Source: Acidobacterium sp. S8
Lineage (GTDB): Bacteria > Acidobacteriota > Terriglobia > Terriglobales > Acidobacteriaceae
DNA: 64,000 bases
Assembly (NCBI RefSeq): GCF_009765985.1
Contig: NZ_LMUM01000011.1
Span: forward strand, 1 to 64,000
Direction of reading: 5' to 3'
The position numbers were made by a program, and so were the translations under genes. Under the pieces are notes generated by a model. The model saw only the letters and a program-made list of their open reading frames with translations, was not told the DNA's origin and made no database searches. Shown here one piece after another: positions 54,385-63,876 of the stretch (position 1 is its first letter; every line of letters starts with the position of its first letter).

Positions 54385-56645
54385 ATTTTCGAACTCCGCA
54401 GTCTCAGGCTATTACTCAGCACGCTAACTGAACTTAAGGCCATCGCGGCGCTGGCGATCACCGGACTCAAGAAGATTCCAAGCACCGGATATAAGGCTCC
54501 CGCAGCTACAGGAATCCCGACAACGTTATAGCCGAGTGCCCAGCCCAGATTTTGACGCATCACGTGCACCGTCTGACGCGCAAGCCGAATCGCGTCCACG
54601 ATTTGCTGCGGCTCGCCGCGCAGCAGGATCGCGTCACCAGCTTCCCGTGCGAGATCCGTGCCTGTGCCGATAGCCAGTCCCGCATCGGCCTGCGCAAGCG
54701 CCGCCGCATCGTTGATGCCGTCCCCGACCATTGCCACCTTCCGGCCTTCCGACTGCAACTCACGAATTGCAGCAAGCTTTGCTTCGGGTAGCAATTCCGC
54801 TTTCACTTGATCGATTCCCGCTGCCTGAGCAATGTGTTGTGCAGCCTGCATATTGTCGCCGGTAAGTATCATCGTCTTCACGCCAAGAGCGTGAAGCTCA
54901 TGCATCGCTTCTTTTGCGCCGGAACGTAGAGCATCCTCGGCTTCCAGATGGCCGCAATATTTACCGTCCACGGCAATATGCAGAATTGTGGCCGTCGCAT
55001 TTGAATTGATCGTAGAAGGCAGCGCGATGCCCAAATCGAGCATCAAGGCCGCATTTCCAGCTGCAACCGAATGCCGATCGACCACACCGGTAATGCCTTT
55101 GCCGGGTATCGCACGCAGTTCGCTTGCCGTGGAGAGAGCGATGCCATCACTCAGTGCCTTCTGCAACACGGCATGAGCCAAAGGGTGTTCCGACTGGCGC
55201 TCCAGAGATGCGGCGATGGAAAGCACCTCTGTGGCACTCCACTCGCTGGCGGGCACTACGGTCGTAATCTGAGGCTTGCCGGTAGTGAGCGTACCTGTTT
55301 TGTCCAGAACGACTGTATCCACATGCGCTAAACACTCAACACTTTCGCCGCCTTTGAAGAGAATGCCCATCCGCGCTCCGCGTCCGATGGCGACAGTGAG
55401 AGCCGCCGGGACAGCGAGTCCCATTGCGCATGGGCACGCAATGACCAGCACGGTGACAGCCACGGCAAAAGCTCGACTGACGCCCTCTGCCGGATCGAGC
55501 CATACCCACAAAACAAATGTCAGCACTGCCAGCGCTAGTACGATCGGCACGAAAATGGCGCTCACTCGATCCGCCAATTGCTGCATCGGAGCCTTCGCAC
55601 TCTGTGCGTCTTCCATAAGGCGCAGCATCTGTCCTAATACACTGTCCGCGCCAATGGATGTTGCCCGGTACGTGAGCGCGCCATCGTAATTCACCGATCC
55701 GCCAATGAGTCTGTCACCTGGATTTCTCGGCACCGGCCTCGCTTCCCCCGTCACCAGAGATTCATCGACGCTGCTTGTGCCCGTTACGACCACGCCGTCT
55801 ACGGGAATACGCTCGCCGGGACGCACCAGAACGGTATCGCCCGACTGGACGGAGGCGAGCGGAATCTCGACTTCGCTGCTATCTCGCAGAACACGCGCAG
55901 TCTCCGGCTGCATCTTTGCAAAAGCCTCAAGCGCATCGAGCGTCCTGTGTTTTGCGCGCGCCTCCAGCCATTTGCCCAGGAGCAGGAAGCCGAGAATCAG
56001 CAAAATCGATTCGTAGTAGAGCTCTGGCCGCAGACCATGCCGTGTGAACACCTGCGGATCGATCGTCGCGGCGGCGGAATAGAGAAAAGCCGAGATCGTA
56101 CCCAGGGAAACCAGCGTGTTCATGTTGCTTGTTCCATGCCTTGCTGCTTTAAACGCACCACGGTAGATCGGCCACCCCGCCCAGAACATGCCGATGAGCG
56201 TCATCAAAAGCAGCGTGTAAGCAAGTACGAAGTGTGGAATCTGGTAGAGCCACGGAAAAATGCTCATCATCACGCGGTCGAACGCGCTGCCGCGGCCATG
56301 CATAAGGGGCATCGATAAAAGCATTGCCACCCCTCCGCCAGCGACAGTCGCAAAGGCCCTTGTCTTCAACGTGCCTGCATCGCTGGCATCGTTGTGATCA
56401 TGCATGGGAGCGGCATCTTCGGCTGGCAAAGCAGCGTCATATCCCGCTTCTCGCACCGCGTCAATGAGCTCTTCAGGCTGCGCGATTGCGGGATCGAACG
56501 TAATGCGCGCCCGGTGATTCATGAGATTTACTTGAGCAGCGCTTACACCCGGAGTTTCTCGTAATGCACGCTCCACATGGACCTGGCACGCGGCACAACT
56601 CATCCCCGTTACCGGCAGCGTGATTGTTTTGGAGTCGTTGGCCAT
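54381..56645 (-). CDS. copA: Copper-exporting P1B-type ATPase
   Basis: The 754-residue protein has one N-terminal heavy-metal-associated domain ([17 protein letters not shown], residues about 8-75). The eight-helix membrane domain contains [20 protein letters not shown] with the CPC metal site. The P domain has the phosphorylated Asp in [13 protein letters not shown], the N domain SEHPLAHAV, and the hinge [15 protein letters not shown]. It exports Cu(I) across the inner membrane at the cost of ATP. The copZ stop directly precedes its ATG and csoR overlaps its stop. Confidence 0.97.
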   Translation of the reverse strand: MANDSKTITLPVTGMSCAACQVHVERALRETPGVSAAQVNLMNHRARITFDPAIAQPEELIDAVREAGYDAALPAEDAAPMHDHNDASDAGTLKTRAFATVAGGGVAMLLSMPLMHGRGSAFDRVMMSIFPWLYQIPHFVLAYTLLLMTLIGMFWAGWPIYRGAFKAARHGTSNMNTLVSLGTISAFLYSAAATIDPQVFTRHGLRPELYYESILLILGFLLLGKWLEARAKHRTLDALEAFAKMQPETARVLRDSSEVEIPLASVQSGDTVLVRPGERIPVDGVVVTGTSSVDESLVTGEARPVPRNPGDRLIGGSVNYDGALTYRATSIGADSVLGQMLRLMEDAQSAKAPMQQLADRVSAIFVPIVLALAVLTFVLWVWLDPAEGVSRAFAVAVTVLVIACPCAMGLAVPAALTVAIGRGARMGILFKGGESVECLAHVDTVVLDKTGTLTTGKPQITTVVPASEWSATEVLSIAASLERQSEHPLAHAVLQKALSDGIALSTASELRAIPGKGITGVVDRHSVAAGNAALMLDLGIALPSTINSNATATILHIAVDGKYCGHLEAEDALRSGAKEAMHELHALGVKTMILTGDNMQAAQHIAQAAGIDQVKAELLPEAKLAAIRELQSEGRKVAMVGDGINDAAALAQADAGLAIGTGTDLAREAGDAILLRGEPQQIVDAIRLARQTVHVMRQNLGWALGYNVVGIPVAAGALYPVLGIFLSPVIASAAMALSSVSVLSNSLRLRSSKI

Positions 56646-56852
56646 TTATTCCTCCACGTGTGCGGAGAAGCCAGCTTTGGCGATCGAAACAAGGAGCGCT
56701 GGCGTGGATCCGGCATCGAGAACTTCCATGCGCGCCGCGCCGATACGGACTTCCTGTACCTCGGCACCCTCTACTCTCTGCAGCGCCTGCGTGACACGGC
56801 GCACGCACGCTCCACAGTGCATCCCATCAATTCTCAGCGTAATTGCGCTCAT
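56646..56852 (-). CDS. copZ: Small copper chaperone, HMA domain
   Basis: The 68-residue product is a single heavy-metal-associated domain: ITLRIDGMHCGACVRRVTQA with the GMHCxxC metal site and LLVSIAKAGFSAHVEE at the end. It would pass Cu(I) to CopA. First gene of copZ-copA-csoR, with the promoter directly upstream. Confidence 0.93.
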   Translation of the reverse strand: MSAITLRIDGMHCGACVRRVTQALQRVEGAEVQEVRIGAARMEVLDAGSTPALLVSIAKAGFSAHVEE

Positions 56853-56855
56853 GGA

Positions 56856-56901
56856 TATACCCCCTACCCCTATTATGCGCCTACTGCAATAAAAGATGCA
56901 A
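56856..56901 (-). promoter_or_regulatory. Promoter of the copper operon with candidate CsoR operator
   Basis: On the minus strand TTGCAT (forward 56896-56901), 18 bases, then CATAAT (forward 56872-56877). Just downstream, between the -10 and the ATG, is TAGGGGTAGGGGGTATA (forward 56856-56872), G-tracts in the style of CsoR sites but as a direct repeat, not the usual inverted pair. Confidence 0.6.
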
Positions 56902-56922
56902 TTTTGCGGGGCAGATTATGAT

Positions 56923-57648
56923 CTACGGGACAAAACGGTAACCCACGCCGCGAACAGTCTTCAGATACGTAGGGTTGGTAGGATCATCTTCAATATAGCG
57001 CCGCAGCCGGACGACGAAGTTGTCGATTGCGCGGGTATCCGTGTCCTCGCGTACGCGCCAAACCTGCTCCAACAGCTCTTTGCGGGAGATGATGCGCCCC
57101 TGGTTTCGTACCAGGTAACGAAGAAAGTCAGCCTCCATCAGCGTGAGGTGCACGCGTTTTTCCGGCCCAGTCAATTCGAGCGATTCGAAATCAATACAGC
57201 GCCCGCCAAATTCAAATTTCGAAACCTCATCAGGTCTCTGCTCAGTTGGCGCGACAGGCGCGTGCCATGCCATCCGTCGCAGCAATCCATGCAGCCTCGC
57301 CATAAGAATAGAGAGATCGAAGGGCTTCGCCAGATAGTCATCCGCGCCCGCAGCAAAGCCTTTCAGTACATCTTCAGGTCGCCCACGCGCCGTCAACATG
57401 AGAATCGGAACAAAATTTTGCTGTTCACGTAACTCAGTTGCAACCGCAAAGCCGTCTTTTCCCGGAAGCATCACATCCAGCAATACAGCGTCAAACGCTG
57501 CCCCATTTGCCGATAAAGCAGAAAGAGCGCTCTCTCCGTCGCCTGCAATCTCAACATCAAAGCCTTCGGCCTGCAGATTGAAAAATAGTCCCTGCGCTAG
57601 ATGAGTCTCATCTTCGACTATAAGAATGCGGGTTGACTTTGATGACAT
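56923..57648 (-). CDS. OmpR-family response regulator
   Basis: The 241-residue protein has a receiver domain with DE of VEDETHLAQGL, the phosphorylated Asp58 in AVLLDVMLPGKDG and the Lys in LAKPFDL. A winged-helix C-terminal domain (about 135-241) carries VRDTDTRAIDNFVVRLRRYIE-type DNA-binding helices and ends RGVGYRFVP. It lies seven bases after the kinase gene and is the likely partner. Target genes unknown; the nearby copper operon is possible but not shown. Confidence 0.93.
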   Translation of the reverse strand: MSSKSTRILIVEDETHLAQGLFFNLQAEGFDVEIAGDGESALSALSANGAAFDAVLLDVMLPGKDGFAVATELREQQNFVPILMLTARGRPEDVLKGFAAGADDYLAKPFDLSILMARLHGLLRRMAWHAPVAPTEQRPDEVSKFEFGGRCIDFESLELTGPEKRVHLTLMEADFLRYLVRNQGRIISRKELLEQVWRVREDTDTRAIDNFVVRLRRYIEDDPTNPTYLKTVRGVGYRFVP

Positions 57649-57654
57649 GGATCC

Positions 57655-58584
57655 TCAGTTCAGCTGTGTCTGCGCTGTTTTCGTAAGAAGGCGCGGCAAC
57701 TGTAAGCGAATCGTAGTGCCCCGGCCTTCTCCGGCGCTCTGTGCAATGGCGTCGCCACCATGTTGGCGCGCAATGGTGCGAACAAGAAAGAGCCCCAGGC
57801 CTGTTCCCTTGGTCTTCAGCACGTTGCGGTGCGGTACGCGATAAAAGCGTTTGAAGATTCGCTTCAAGTGTGCGGGAGGTATCCCGATGCCTTCGTCGGA
57901 AACACTCAACACAATCCACGCATCGCTGTCGATCTTAAGAGAAATACGCACTTGCAGGCCGTCTGGAGAATACTTCACGGCATTGCCCAGAATATTTTCT
58001 ATCGCTGTCTGCAAATCATCAGGATTACCACGCACCAGCAGCGGTGCCGCACCGGAATCGTCCTCAAGTTGAATGGTCTCCGGCGCCAGATGGTGTCGCA
58101 GCCGGGTCGTTTCGATACATTGCCGCACCAGCAGGCGCATGTCGACTTCAGTCTGGATTCGGTTGCGCGCGCTTTGGCCAACCTCACCTGCCTTCAGCAC
58201 CTGTTCGACAGTCGCGATCAGCCGGTCACTATCGGCCAGCATAATTTCATAAAACTGCTGCCGCTGTTCTTCGCTTAGGGCTCGACGCTGAAGTGTTTCT
58301 AGGTAAAGGCGGATCGAGGCAATCGGCGTCTTCAGTTCGTGTGTAACGGCATTCAGAAAACTGTCGTGACGCTCGTTGCGGCGCACCTCGCGCACCAGAA
58401 AGATCGTGTTCAGCACCAGCCCCGCGATCAGCAGCATGAAGAAGGGAATGCCGACCACCATCGGCCACACACGCCGCCAGTTCAGAATGATCCACCCAAC
58501 GTTGAGCGTAATGGCAACACCCACCATGCACACGCCAAGTGTGACGAAGAGGATCATGGCCGGTCTGCGTTGCGTAATGCGCAT
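57655..58584 (-). CDS. Sensor histidine kinase with two membrane helices and almost no periplasmic loop
   Basis: The 309-residue protein has two membrane segments (MILFVTLGVCMVGVAI and WPMVVGIPFFMLLIAGLVL) separated by about ten residues, so there is no room for a normal periplasmic sensor domain. The HisKA domain has the phospho-acceptor His82 in FLNAVTHELKTPIAS; the ATPase domain has the N-box IENILGNAVKYSPDG, the G1 box SDEGIGIPP and G2 box GTGLGLFLVR. It should phosphorylate the OmpR-type regulator. Sensing may occur in the membrane or through a partner protein. Confidence 0.92.
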   Translation of the reverse strand: MRITQRRPAMILFVTLGVCMVGVAITLNVGWIILNWRRVWPMVVGIPFFMLLIAGLVLNTIFLVREVRRNERHDSFLNAVTHELKTPIASIRLYLETLQRRALSEEQRQQFYEIMLADSDRLIATVEQVLKAGEVGQSARNRIQTEVDMRLLVRQCIETTRLRHHLAPETIQLEDDSGAAPLLVRGNPDDLQTAIENILGNAVKYSPDGLQVRISLKIDSDAWIVLSVSDEGIGIPPAHLKRIFKRFYRVPHRNVLKTKGTGLGLFLVRTIARQHGGDAIAQSAGEGRGTTIRLQLPRLLTKTAQTQLN

Positions 58585-58600
58585 GACGATAAAGTGAAAT

Positions 58601-58626
58601 GCCCGCTCAGACTATTGAGAGCGGGC
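58601..58626. terminator. Hairpin terminator at the 3' end of the desaturase gene
   Basis: GCCCGCTC-AGACTATTGA-GAGCGGGC is a perfect eight-base stem, 23 bases past the minus-strand desaturase stop codon. Confidence 0.65.
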
Positions 58627-58649
58627 AAATTTCAGGTTTGAACTCTATT

Positions 58650-59582
58650 TTATGCTGCGCCGGCAGGCCGGGGATCCTGGGGATCGTACTGGGCGATCTT
58701 GATGTCGCGCGCAAGGCCAAGCTGTTTCAATACCCAGATACCGTAGTAGTTGGGATCGAACTCATACCACTTCAGTCCATGCCGCGCCGATACCGGATGC
58801 GCGTGATGGTTATTGTGCCAGCCTTCTCCGCCGGTCAATAGCGCTACCCACCAGTTGTTGCGCGACTCATCGCGGGTAGGAAAGCGTCGCGATCCCCACA
58901 TGTGCGTCGCTGAGTTTACCAGCCAGGTGGAATGTAACCCGAGCGTAACGCGCAGGAAGATGCCCCATAAAACCCACTTCCAACCGCCTATTGCGAGCAA
59001 CCCGAGACCCACCAGAGTCAGTGGAACCCAGTGGTATTTGCTAAGCCAGACATGGAAACGATCTTTCGTAAGATCAGGAGCATAACGCCCCAACATCACC
59101 GTCTGCGCATGCAGCGATTCGCCGCTAAGAATCCAACCCAGATGTGCCCACCATCCGCCTTCAGTCGGAGTGTGCGGGTCGCCAGTCTTGTCGCTGAGTT
59201 GATGATGAACACGGTGCGTTGCCACCCAGAATATCGGGCCGCCCTCAAGCGAAAGCGTGCCGCATACGGCCAGAAAATACTCGATCCATTTCGGCGTTTT
59301 GTAGCCGCGATGCGTCAGCAGCCGGTGGTATCCCATGCCAATGCCCATGTTGATGGCGAAGATGTAGAGAACCACGGCAGTCAGAAAAGCGCCCCATGAG
59401 AAAAAGAAGAGCGCGGCTATCGCGCCGATGTGGAAGGCCACCATGAAGACGGCGGTAATCCAGCTCGTCTTGCCGCCCTGCGCTGCACGGCCTAGTGTAG
59501 GGACGTCGGGCTTCGGGACATAACGCTGAGGGGCTTTCCCGGCCTCGGCTTGGAGCGGTTCTTCCAGCAATTCAACGGGCAT
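58650..59582 (-). CDS. Acyl-CoA/acyl-lipid delta-9-type fatty acid desaturase
   Basis: The 310-residue protein has the three histidine boxes of membrane fatty-acid desaturases: HRLLTHRGY, HRVHHQLSD and HNNHHAHPV, which hold the di-iron centre. Four membrane helices are visible around them (for example FMVAFHIGAIAALFFFSWGA). It inserts a double bond into fatty acyl chains, giving membrane fluidity control. It lies alone on the minus strand, diverging from the phosphoesterase gene. Confidence 0.93.
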   Translation of the reverse strand: MPVELLEEPLQAEAGKAPQRYVPKPDVPTLGRAAQGGKTSWITAVFMVAFHIGAIAALFFFSWGAFLTAVVLYIFAINMGIGMGYHRLLTHRGYKTPKWIEYFLAVCGTLSLEGGPIFWVATHRVHHQLSDKTGDPHTPTEGGWWAHLGWILSGESLHAQTVMLGRYAPDLTKDRFHVWLSKYHWVPLTLVGLGLLAIGGWKWVLWGIFLRVTLGLHSTWLVNSATHMWGSRRFPTRDESRNNWWVALLTGGEGWHNNHHAHPVSARHGLKWYEFDPNYYGIWVLKQLGLARDIKIAQYDPQDPRPAGAA

Positions 59583-59696
59583 TGGGATGGAGTATCCTTC
59601 TCGGAAAAATGTTCCTGTTTCAACCGTACCAGTGCCCTGAATGGCCGCCTGTAAGACTTTTGTAATGTTGAAATGATAAAGTTTCGGCTTATCGAC

Positions 59697-62513
59697 ATGA
59701 ACCGCATATTCGCTCTCACTCCTTTGGTCATCTCGATCTTTTCCTCGGGCGCCACGGCCGTTTCGCAGACCCTCCCGCTGCCGACCAGTAAAAAAATCAT
59801 TGAGCCTGTACCTGGTTCGCCGCAGCGATTAAACAGCCTGCCCATGGCGATGGCCTGGTCGCCGGATCATCGCTATTTGGCGCTCGTAAATGCCGGTTTC
59901 GGCACGGTCGAGTCGAAGTACCAGCAATCCCTCGCCATTCTCGATACGCAGACGGGAAACCTTGCCGATTTTCCCGACGCGCGAACCGATGTAGGCGCGC
60001 CCCAGACGCTCTACAACGGAGTGGCCTTCAGTTCTGACGGGTCCCATGTGTATGCCAGCATGGATTCGCTTTCGCAGCCGGAAGGCGGCGATGAGCGACA
60101 TACCGGCAATGCCATTGTCGTTTATCGATTCACTGGCAGCGCGCTTTCGCCCGAGCGCCTTATCCCCATCCCGCTGCAAAAGCTCGCGGCTGGCCATACG
60201 CAGAACCATCTCAACAAGGCCGTCCCTGACGGCATGGCGATTACGGCACCGGCCGGGCTGGCCATCATTGCTGGTAAAGGCGGTAACGATCAGATATTGG
60301 TCGCTGATGAATTCTCCGACGATGTGTTGCTGATCGATGCTTCCACCGGCAAGACAATCACGCGTTTCGATCTGGCTACAAATCCCACAGTGCCCTCGCA
60401 GTATCCAATCGCCGTAACCGTCAGTCGCGACAATCGCCGCGCCTTCGTTGCACTGTGGAATGGCTCAGCCGTAGCCGAGCTCGATCTCTCATCAGGCAAA
60501 GTCGCGCAGACCTTACCACTTTTGCCGCCCGACCTTCCAACCTCGCCAGGCTCGCATCCAACAGCGTTCGTCTTCAGCCATGATGAGAAGATGCTTTACG
60601 TCCCGCTGGCGAATCGCGATGCCGTCGCTGCTGTCCATCTGAATGGTGCGCGCATGCAGTTGGCTGGAATCTTCAACGCCCAGCTGCCCGGCCAGCGCTA
60701 CTTTGGCGCCATGCCGGATGCGGTTGCGCTCTCAGCAGATGACAGCACTCTTTATGCCGCCAACTCCGGTTCCGATGCGGTCGCTGTCTTTTCGACACAC
60801 AACCTAAAGCCCAAATCCGCAGCGCAGCCCACCGGCTTCATTCCCACCGAGTGGTATCCGACAGCGCTGGCAATGAAGGGAAACACCCTTTACGTAGCTA
60901 CTGCTAAAGGCAAGGGCACCGGCCCCAATGCCGATCCGCAACCGCAACCCGCAAATCCTTCGGCGAACCAATCGCAGCGCATGCGTCGTCCGCACACTTA
61001 TATAGGCACGCTGTTGCATGGCTCGCTGGCCACTGTTGATCTGGCAACAGCGCAGCGTGAGCTGCCGCAACTCACTTCAGAAGTAGTGGCAAGCAACATG
61101 ATGCAGGCCGCGGCTCAGCATATCCAGTTTCAGAGCGGTGCGAACCCCATCCATCATGTGATCTACATCATCAAAGAGAATCGCACCTACGATCAGATAT
61201 TTGGTGACCTCGGCGCTGGTAACGGCGATCCGTCCCTCACCATGTATGGGCGCAGCATTACGCCAAACCTGCATAAACTGGCGCTGCAATTCGGAGTGCT
61301 CGATAACTTTTATGACTCGGGCGAGGTTTCAGGTGACGGTCATGTCTGGTCGAATGCCGCCATCAGCAGCGATTACACAGAAAAGACCTGGCAGCAATCG
61401 TATCGGGGAAATGCGCGCGTCTACGATTTTGAAGGTGTCGTCGAGCACGGATATCCGCTGACGGAAGGCATTCCCGACATCAACGAGCCAGCCAGCAGTT
61501 ACATCTGGACAAATCTCGCACGTCACGGCAAGACCCTCTACCACTTTGGCGAGTACATAGCGACCACGTTTTGTGGCGAAGCCGCTGAAGCTCCGATCGA
61601 AAAGTCACCTCTTGCAGGCACTCCTGAGCCAGCGCCGAAGCATTGCAAAGTAGCTGCCATCCAAAAAGGACAGCCGATTCCCACCAATTACGGCGGCGGA
61701 GTCAGCCCCTATCCCTGGGCAATTCCTCTCATCTCCGAAAATGTAGCGACCAAGCCTGAATTGAAAGGGCACTTCGATCCGTTGTTCCCGGACTTCAACC
61801 TGAAATTCCCCGACCAGCTTCGAGTGGAGGAATTCCTTACGCATTTTCGCAGTTGGGAGGCTGATCGCCAGCAAGGCCACGACACCATGCCGCAGTTCGT
61901 TATGCTGCGATTAGCAAACGACCACACAGCCGGCACCACACCCGGCTCCCCAACCCCGCAGGCTTCCGTCTCGGATAATGATCTCGCCGTAGGTCGAGCA
62001 GTCGAAGCCATCTCGCATAGTAAATTCTGGGATGACACTGCCTTCTTTATTCTTGAAGATGACGCGCAGGACGGCGCCGATCACGTGGATGCGCATCGCA
62101 GCATCGCTCTGGTCGTCAGCAAGTATTCGCCGAAGTCAGCCCAGCCGACAGTGGACTCGACCTTCTGTACGACCGTTAGCTTTCTGCACACCATGGAAGA
62201 CCTGCTCGGCCTTCCTCCGATGAATAACAATGACGCTTTCTCTCCACTCATCGCTTCGCTTTTCGCCGGAAGTGGCGATCAGCCGGTGTATGACGCGGAC
62301 TACACCAATCGAGACAACGGGTTAATTTATACCGCCAATACGCCGAAATCTCCGGGCGCAAAGGAATCGAGCAAGATGGATTTCACGCACGAAGATCGCG
62401 CCGATGCGCGTAAGCTGAACGTCATTTTATGGCGCGAAGCCATGGGCGATAAGCCCGTTCCCTGGATGGTGTTGCATCCTCATGGGTCGCACAAAGATGA
62501 TGACGACGACTAA
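59697..62513 (+). CDS. Exported beta-propeller plus phosphoesterase (PF04185-type) protein
   Basis: From the ATG at 59697 (an in-frame ATG at 59673 also exists) the protein has 938 residues and a signal peptide (RIFALTPLVISIFSSGATAV). Residues about 40-470 are a YVTN-type beta-propeller, with repeated blades such as VAFSSDGSHVYASMDSL and YPIAVTVSRDNRRAFVALWN. The rest is a phosphoesterase of the phospholipase C/acid phosphatase family: HHVIYIIKENRTYDQIFGDL, the metal/His region FYDSGEVSGDGHVWS, and FFILEDDAQDGADHVDAHRS. The C-terminus is SHKDDDDD. It is periplasmic or secreted and probably hydrolyses phosphate mono- or diesters. Confidence 0.9.
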   Translation: MNRIFALTPLVISIFSSGATAVSQTLPLPTSKKIIEPVPGSPQRLNSLPMAMAWSPDHRYLALVNAGFGTVESKYQQSLAILDTQTGNLADFPDARTDVGAPQTLYNGVAFSSDGSHVYASMDSLSQPEGGDERHTGNAIVVYRFTGSALSPERLIPIPLQKLAAGHTQNHLNKAVPDGMAITAPAGLAIIAGKGGNDQILVADEFSDDVLLIDASTGKTITRFDLATNPTVPSQYPIAVTVSRDNRRAFVALWNGSAVAELDLSSGKVAQTLPLLPPDLPTSPGSHPTAFVFSHDEKMLYVPLANRDAVAAVHLNGARMQLAGIFNAQLPGQRYFGAMPDAVALSADDSTLYAANSGSDAVAVFSTHNLKPKSAAQPTGFIPTEWYPTALAMKGNTLYVATAKGKGTGPNADPQPQPANPSANQSQRMRRPHTYIGTLLHGSLATVDLATAQRELPQLTSEVVASNMMQAAAQHIQFQSGANPIHHVIYIIKENRTYDQIFGDLGAGNGDPSLTMYGRSITPNLHKLALQFGVLDNFYDSGEVSGDGHVWSNAAISSDYTEKTWQQSYRGNARVYDFEGVVEHGYPLTEGIPDINEPASSYIWTNLARHGKTLYHFGEYIATTFCGEAAEAPIEKSPLAGTPEPAPKHCKVAAIQKGQPIPTNYGGGVSPYPWAIPLISENVATKPELKGHFDPLFPDFNLKFPDQLRVEEFLTHFRSWEADRQQGHDTMPQFVMLRLANDHTAGTTPGSPTPQASVSDNDLAVGRAVEAISHSKFWDDTAFFILEDDAQDGADHVDAHRSIALVVSKYSPKSAQPTVDSTFCTTVSFLHTMEDLLGLPPMNNNDAFSPLIASLFAGSGDQPVYDADYTNRDNGLIYTANTPKSPGAKESSKMDFTHEDRADARKLNVILWREAMGDKPVPWMVLHPHGSHKDDDDD

Positions 62514-62607
62514 GGCTTAACGGTGCACGGAGACAGGACTGCGGGCGAAGTGGATAAATTCAGGGATTAGACAACTGATTGGTGAGCCTGGGGTAGTGAC
62601 AGGAGCC

Positions 62608-63594
62608 TCAGGCCATTCCGGTGTAATCGGTGTCGGATGACCCGTCAGATACGGAGGGGATAGGTTGCCGGGAGTTGAAAATGTGAGCGCAGTTGCGTCC
62701 GGCGACCTTGGCATTGGCTAATGCGCGTTCAGCCTCGCGAAGGACGATCAATGGCGAACGTCCTCGGCTGCTGGCGATGCCGATACTTGCGGTCACACTG
62801 AAAACATCACGGTGAATGTGGTACGGCTTTTCCAGAATCCAGCCCTGCAGCCTCTCTGCCATGGCTTCCGCCTGTTCAGCTGTGCAACCTGGTAATCCGA
62901 TGAGAAATTCGTCCTCGCCGCACCGTCCCAGAATGTCGTAACTCCGCAAATATCGCTTTAGCCGTTGGGAAAATTCACGCAAAACGGCATCTCCCGTACC
63001 GTAGCCGAATTCGATATTGATCTCAGAGAACTTATCGAGATCGATCATCATCAGCGTCAGCGGTGTGCGCATACGCTGGACACGGTCCGTTTCCTGGAAA
63101 AGAAGGCGCATCATCGCTTCCCGGTTCAGCAAGCCGGTCAGAGTGTCATGGGAAGCATAAAAGCGCACCGCGTCCATTTGCGACTGGAGTTCGTGGTAAA
63201 GATGACGGACTCTTTCTGCGGCACGCAGGCGAATCAGCAGCTCTGTTTCGTTGATAGGTTTCAGCAGAAAGTCATCCACCCCGGCGCCGGTCGCCATCTC
63301 GATCTTGTCCGGGTCGGGAGTGCCGCTCATCAGCATCAGCCAAAGCGCATCCTGCCGTGCCCGTCGCCGCGTCTCGGAGATGACCTCGAAGCCCTTCATC
63401 GACGGCAAATCATAGTCAAGAATCGCCATCGCCGGGGCATCCGGGCCGTTCAGACGTTTGAATGCGGCCACGCCATCGCCTAACACTTCTACCTTGTAAT
63501 TCCACCGCTCCAGCAGGACGCGCAAGGACGAGGCCGTCGCCGGGTGAGCGTCTGCCAGCAGAATAGTTATGGGTTTTTCCAGCAACACGGGCAT
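62608..63594 (-). CDS. Response regulator with a variant GGDEF domain
   Basis: The ATG at 63594, after GAGGGAGCG, is the better start than one at 63612. The 328-residue product has a receiver domain (LLADAHPATASSLRV, phospho-Asp60 in ILDYDLPSMKG, Lys in LLKPINE), then a GGDEF domain (about 150-310). The inhibitory I-site RSYD is intact, but the active-site loop reads GRC-GEDEF, i.e. GEDEF rather than GGDEF, a Glu in place of the second Gly. Diguanylate cyclase activity is therefore uncertain. No sensor kinase lies beside it. Confidence 0.9.
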   Translation of the reverse strand: MPVLLEKPITILLADAHPATASSLRVLLERWNYKVEVLGDGVAAFKRLNGPDAPAMAILDYDLPSMKGFEVISETRRRARQDALWLMLMSGTPDPDKIEMATGAGVDDFLLKPINETELLIRLRAAERVRHLYHELQSQMDAVRFYASHDTLTGLLNREAMMRLLFQETDRVQRMRTPLTLMMIDLDKFSEINIEFGYGTGDAVLREFSQRLKRYLRSYDILGRCGEDEFLIGLPGCTAEQAEAMAERLQGWILEKPYHIHRDVFSVTASIGIASSRGRSPLIVLREAERALANAKVAGRNCAHIFNSRQPIPSVSDGSSDTDYTGMA

Positions 63595-63876
63595 TGAAAG
63601 ACGCTCCCTCATACGTTATCGGGGATTCGCGGAATTTATTTAGGGTGAGGATCGGATCAAATTCGCAAAAATTTTCTCGAAATCAAAAAAAGTTGTTGCA
63701 ATTTTCCCAAAACAGGTAAAAACTACGCGCATACGTACAATCGGAAAAGCCTAACGGGCGTATACTAAAAACAATCAATAGCAAGGCGTAATCCAGAGAG
63801 CCACGTGAGAATTACGGAACTCGCGGGTATCTTAGGAAAATGCTCCCAGTAAACCCTCTAGACACTGGAGTGAGCT

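Noticed and set aside
63613-63876. A c-di-GMP riboswitch near the GGDEF-type gene
   Set aside because: The GEMM core sequences are not found in either orientation; only a -10-like TATACT is visible.
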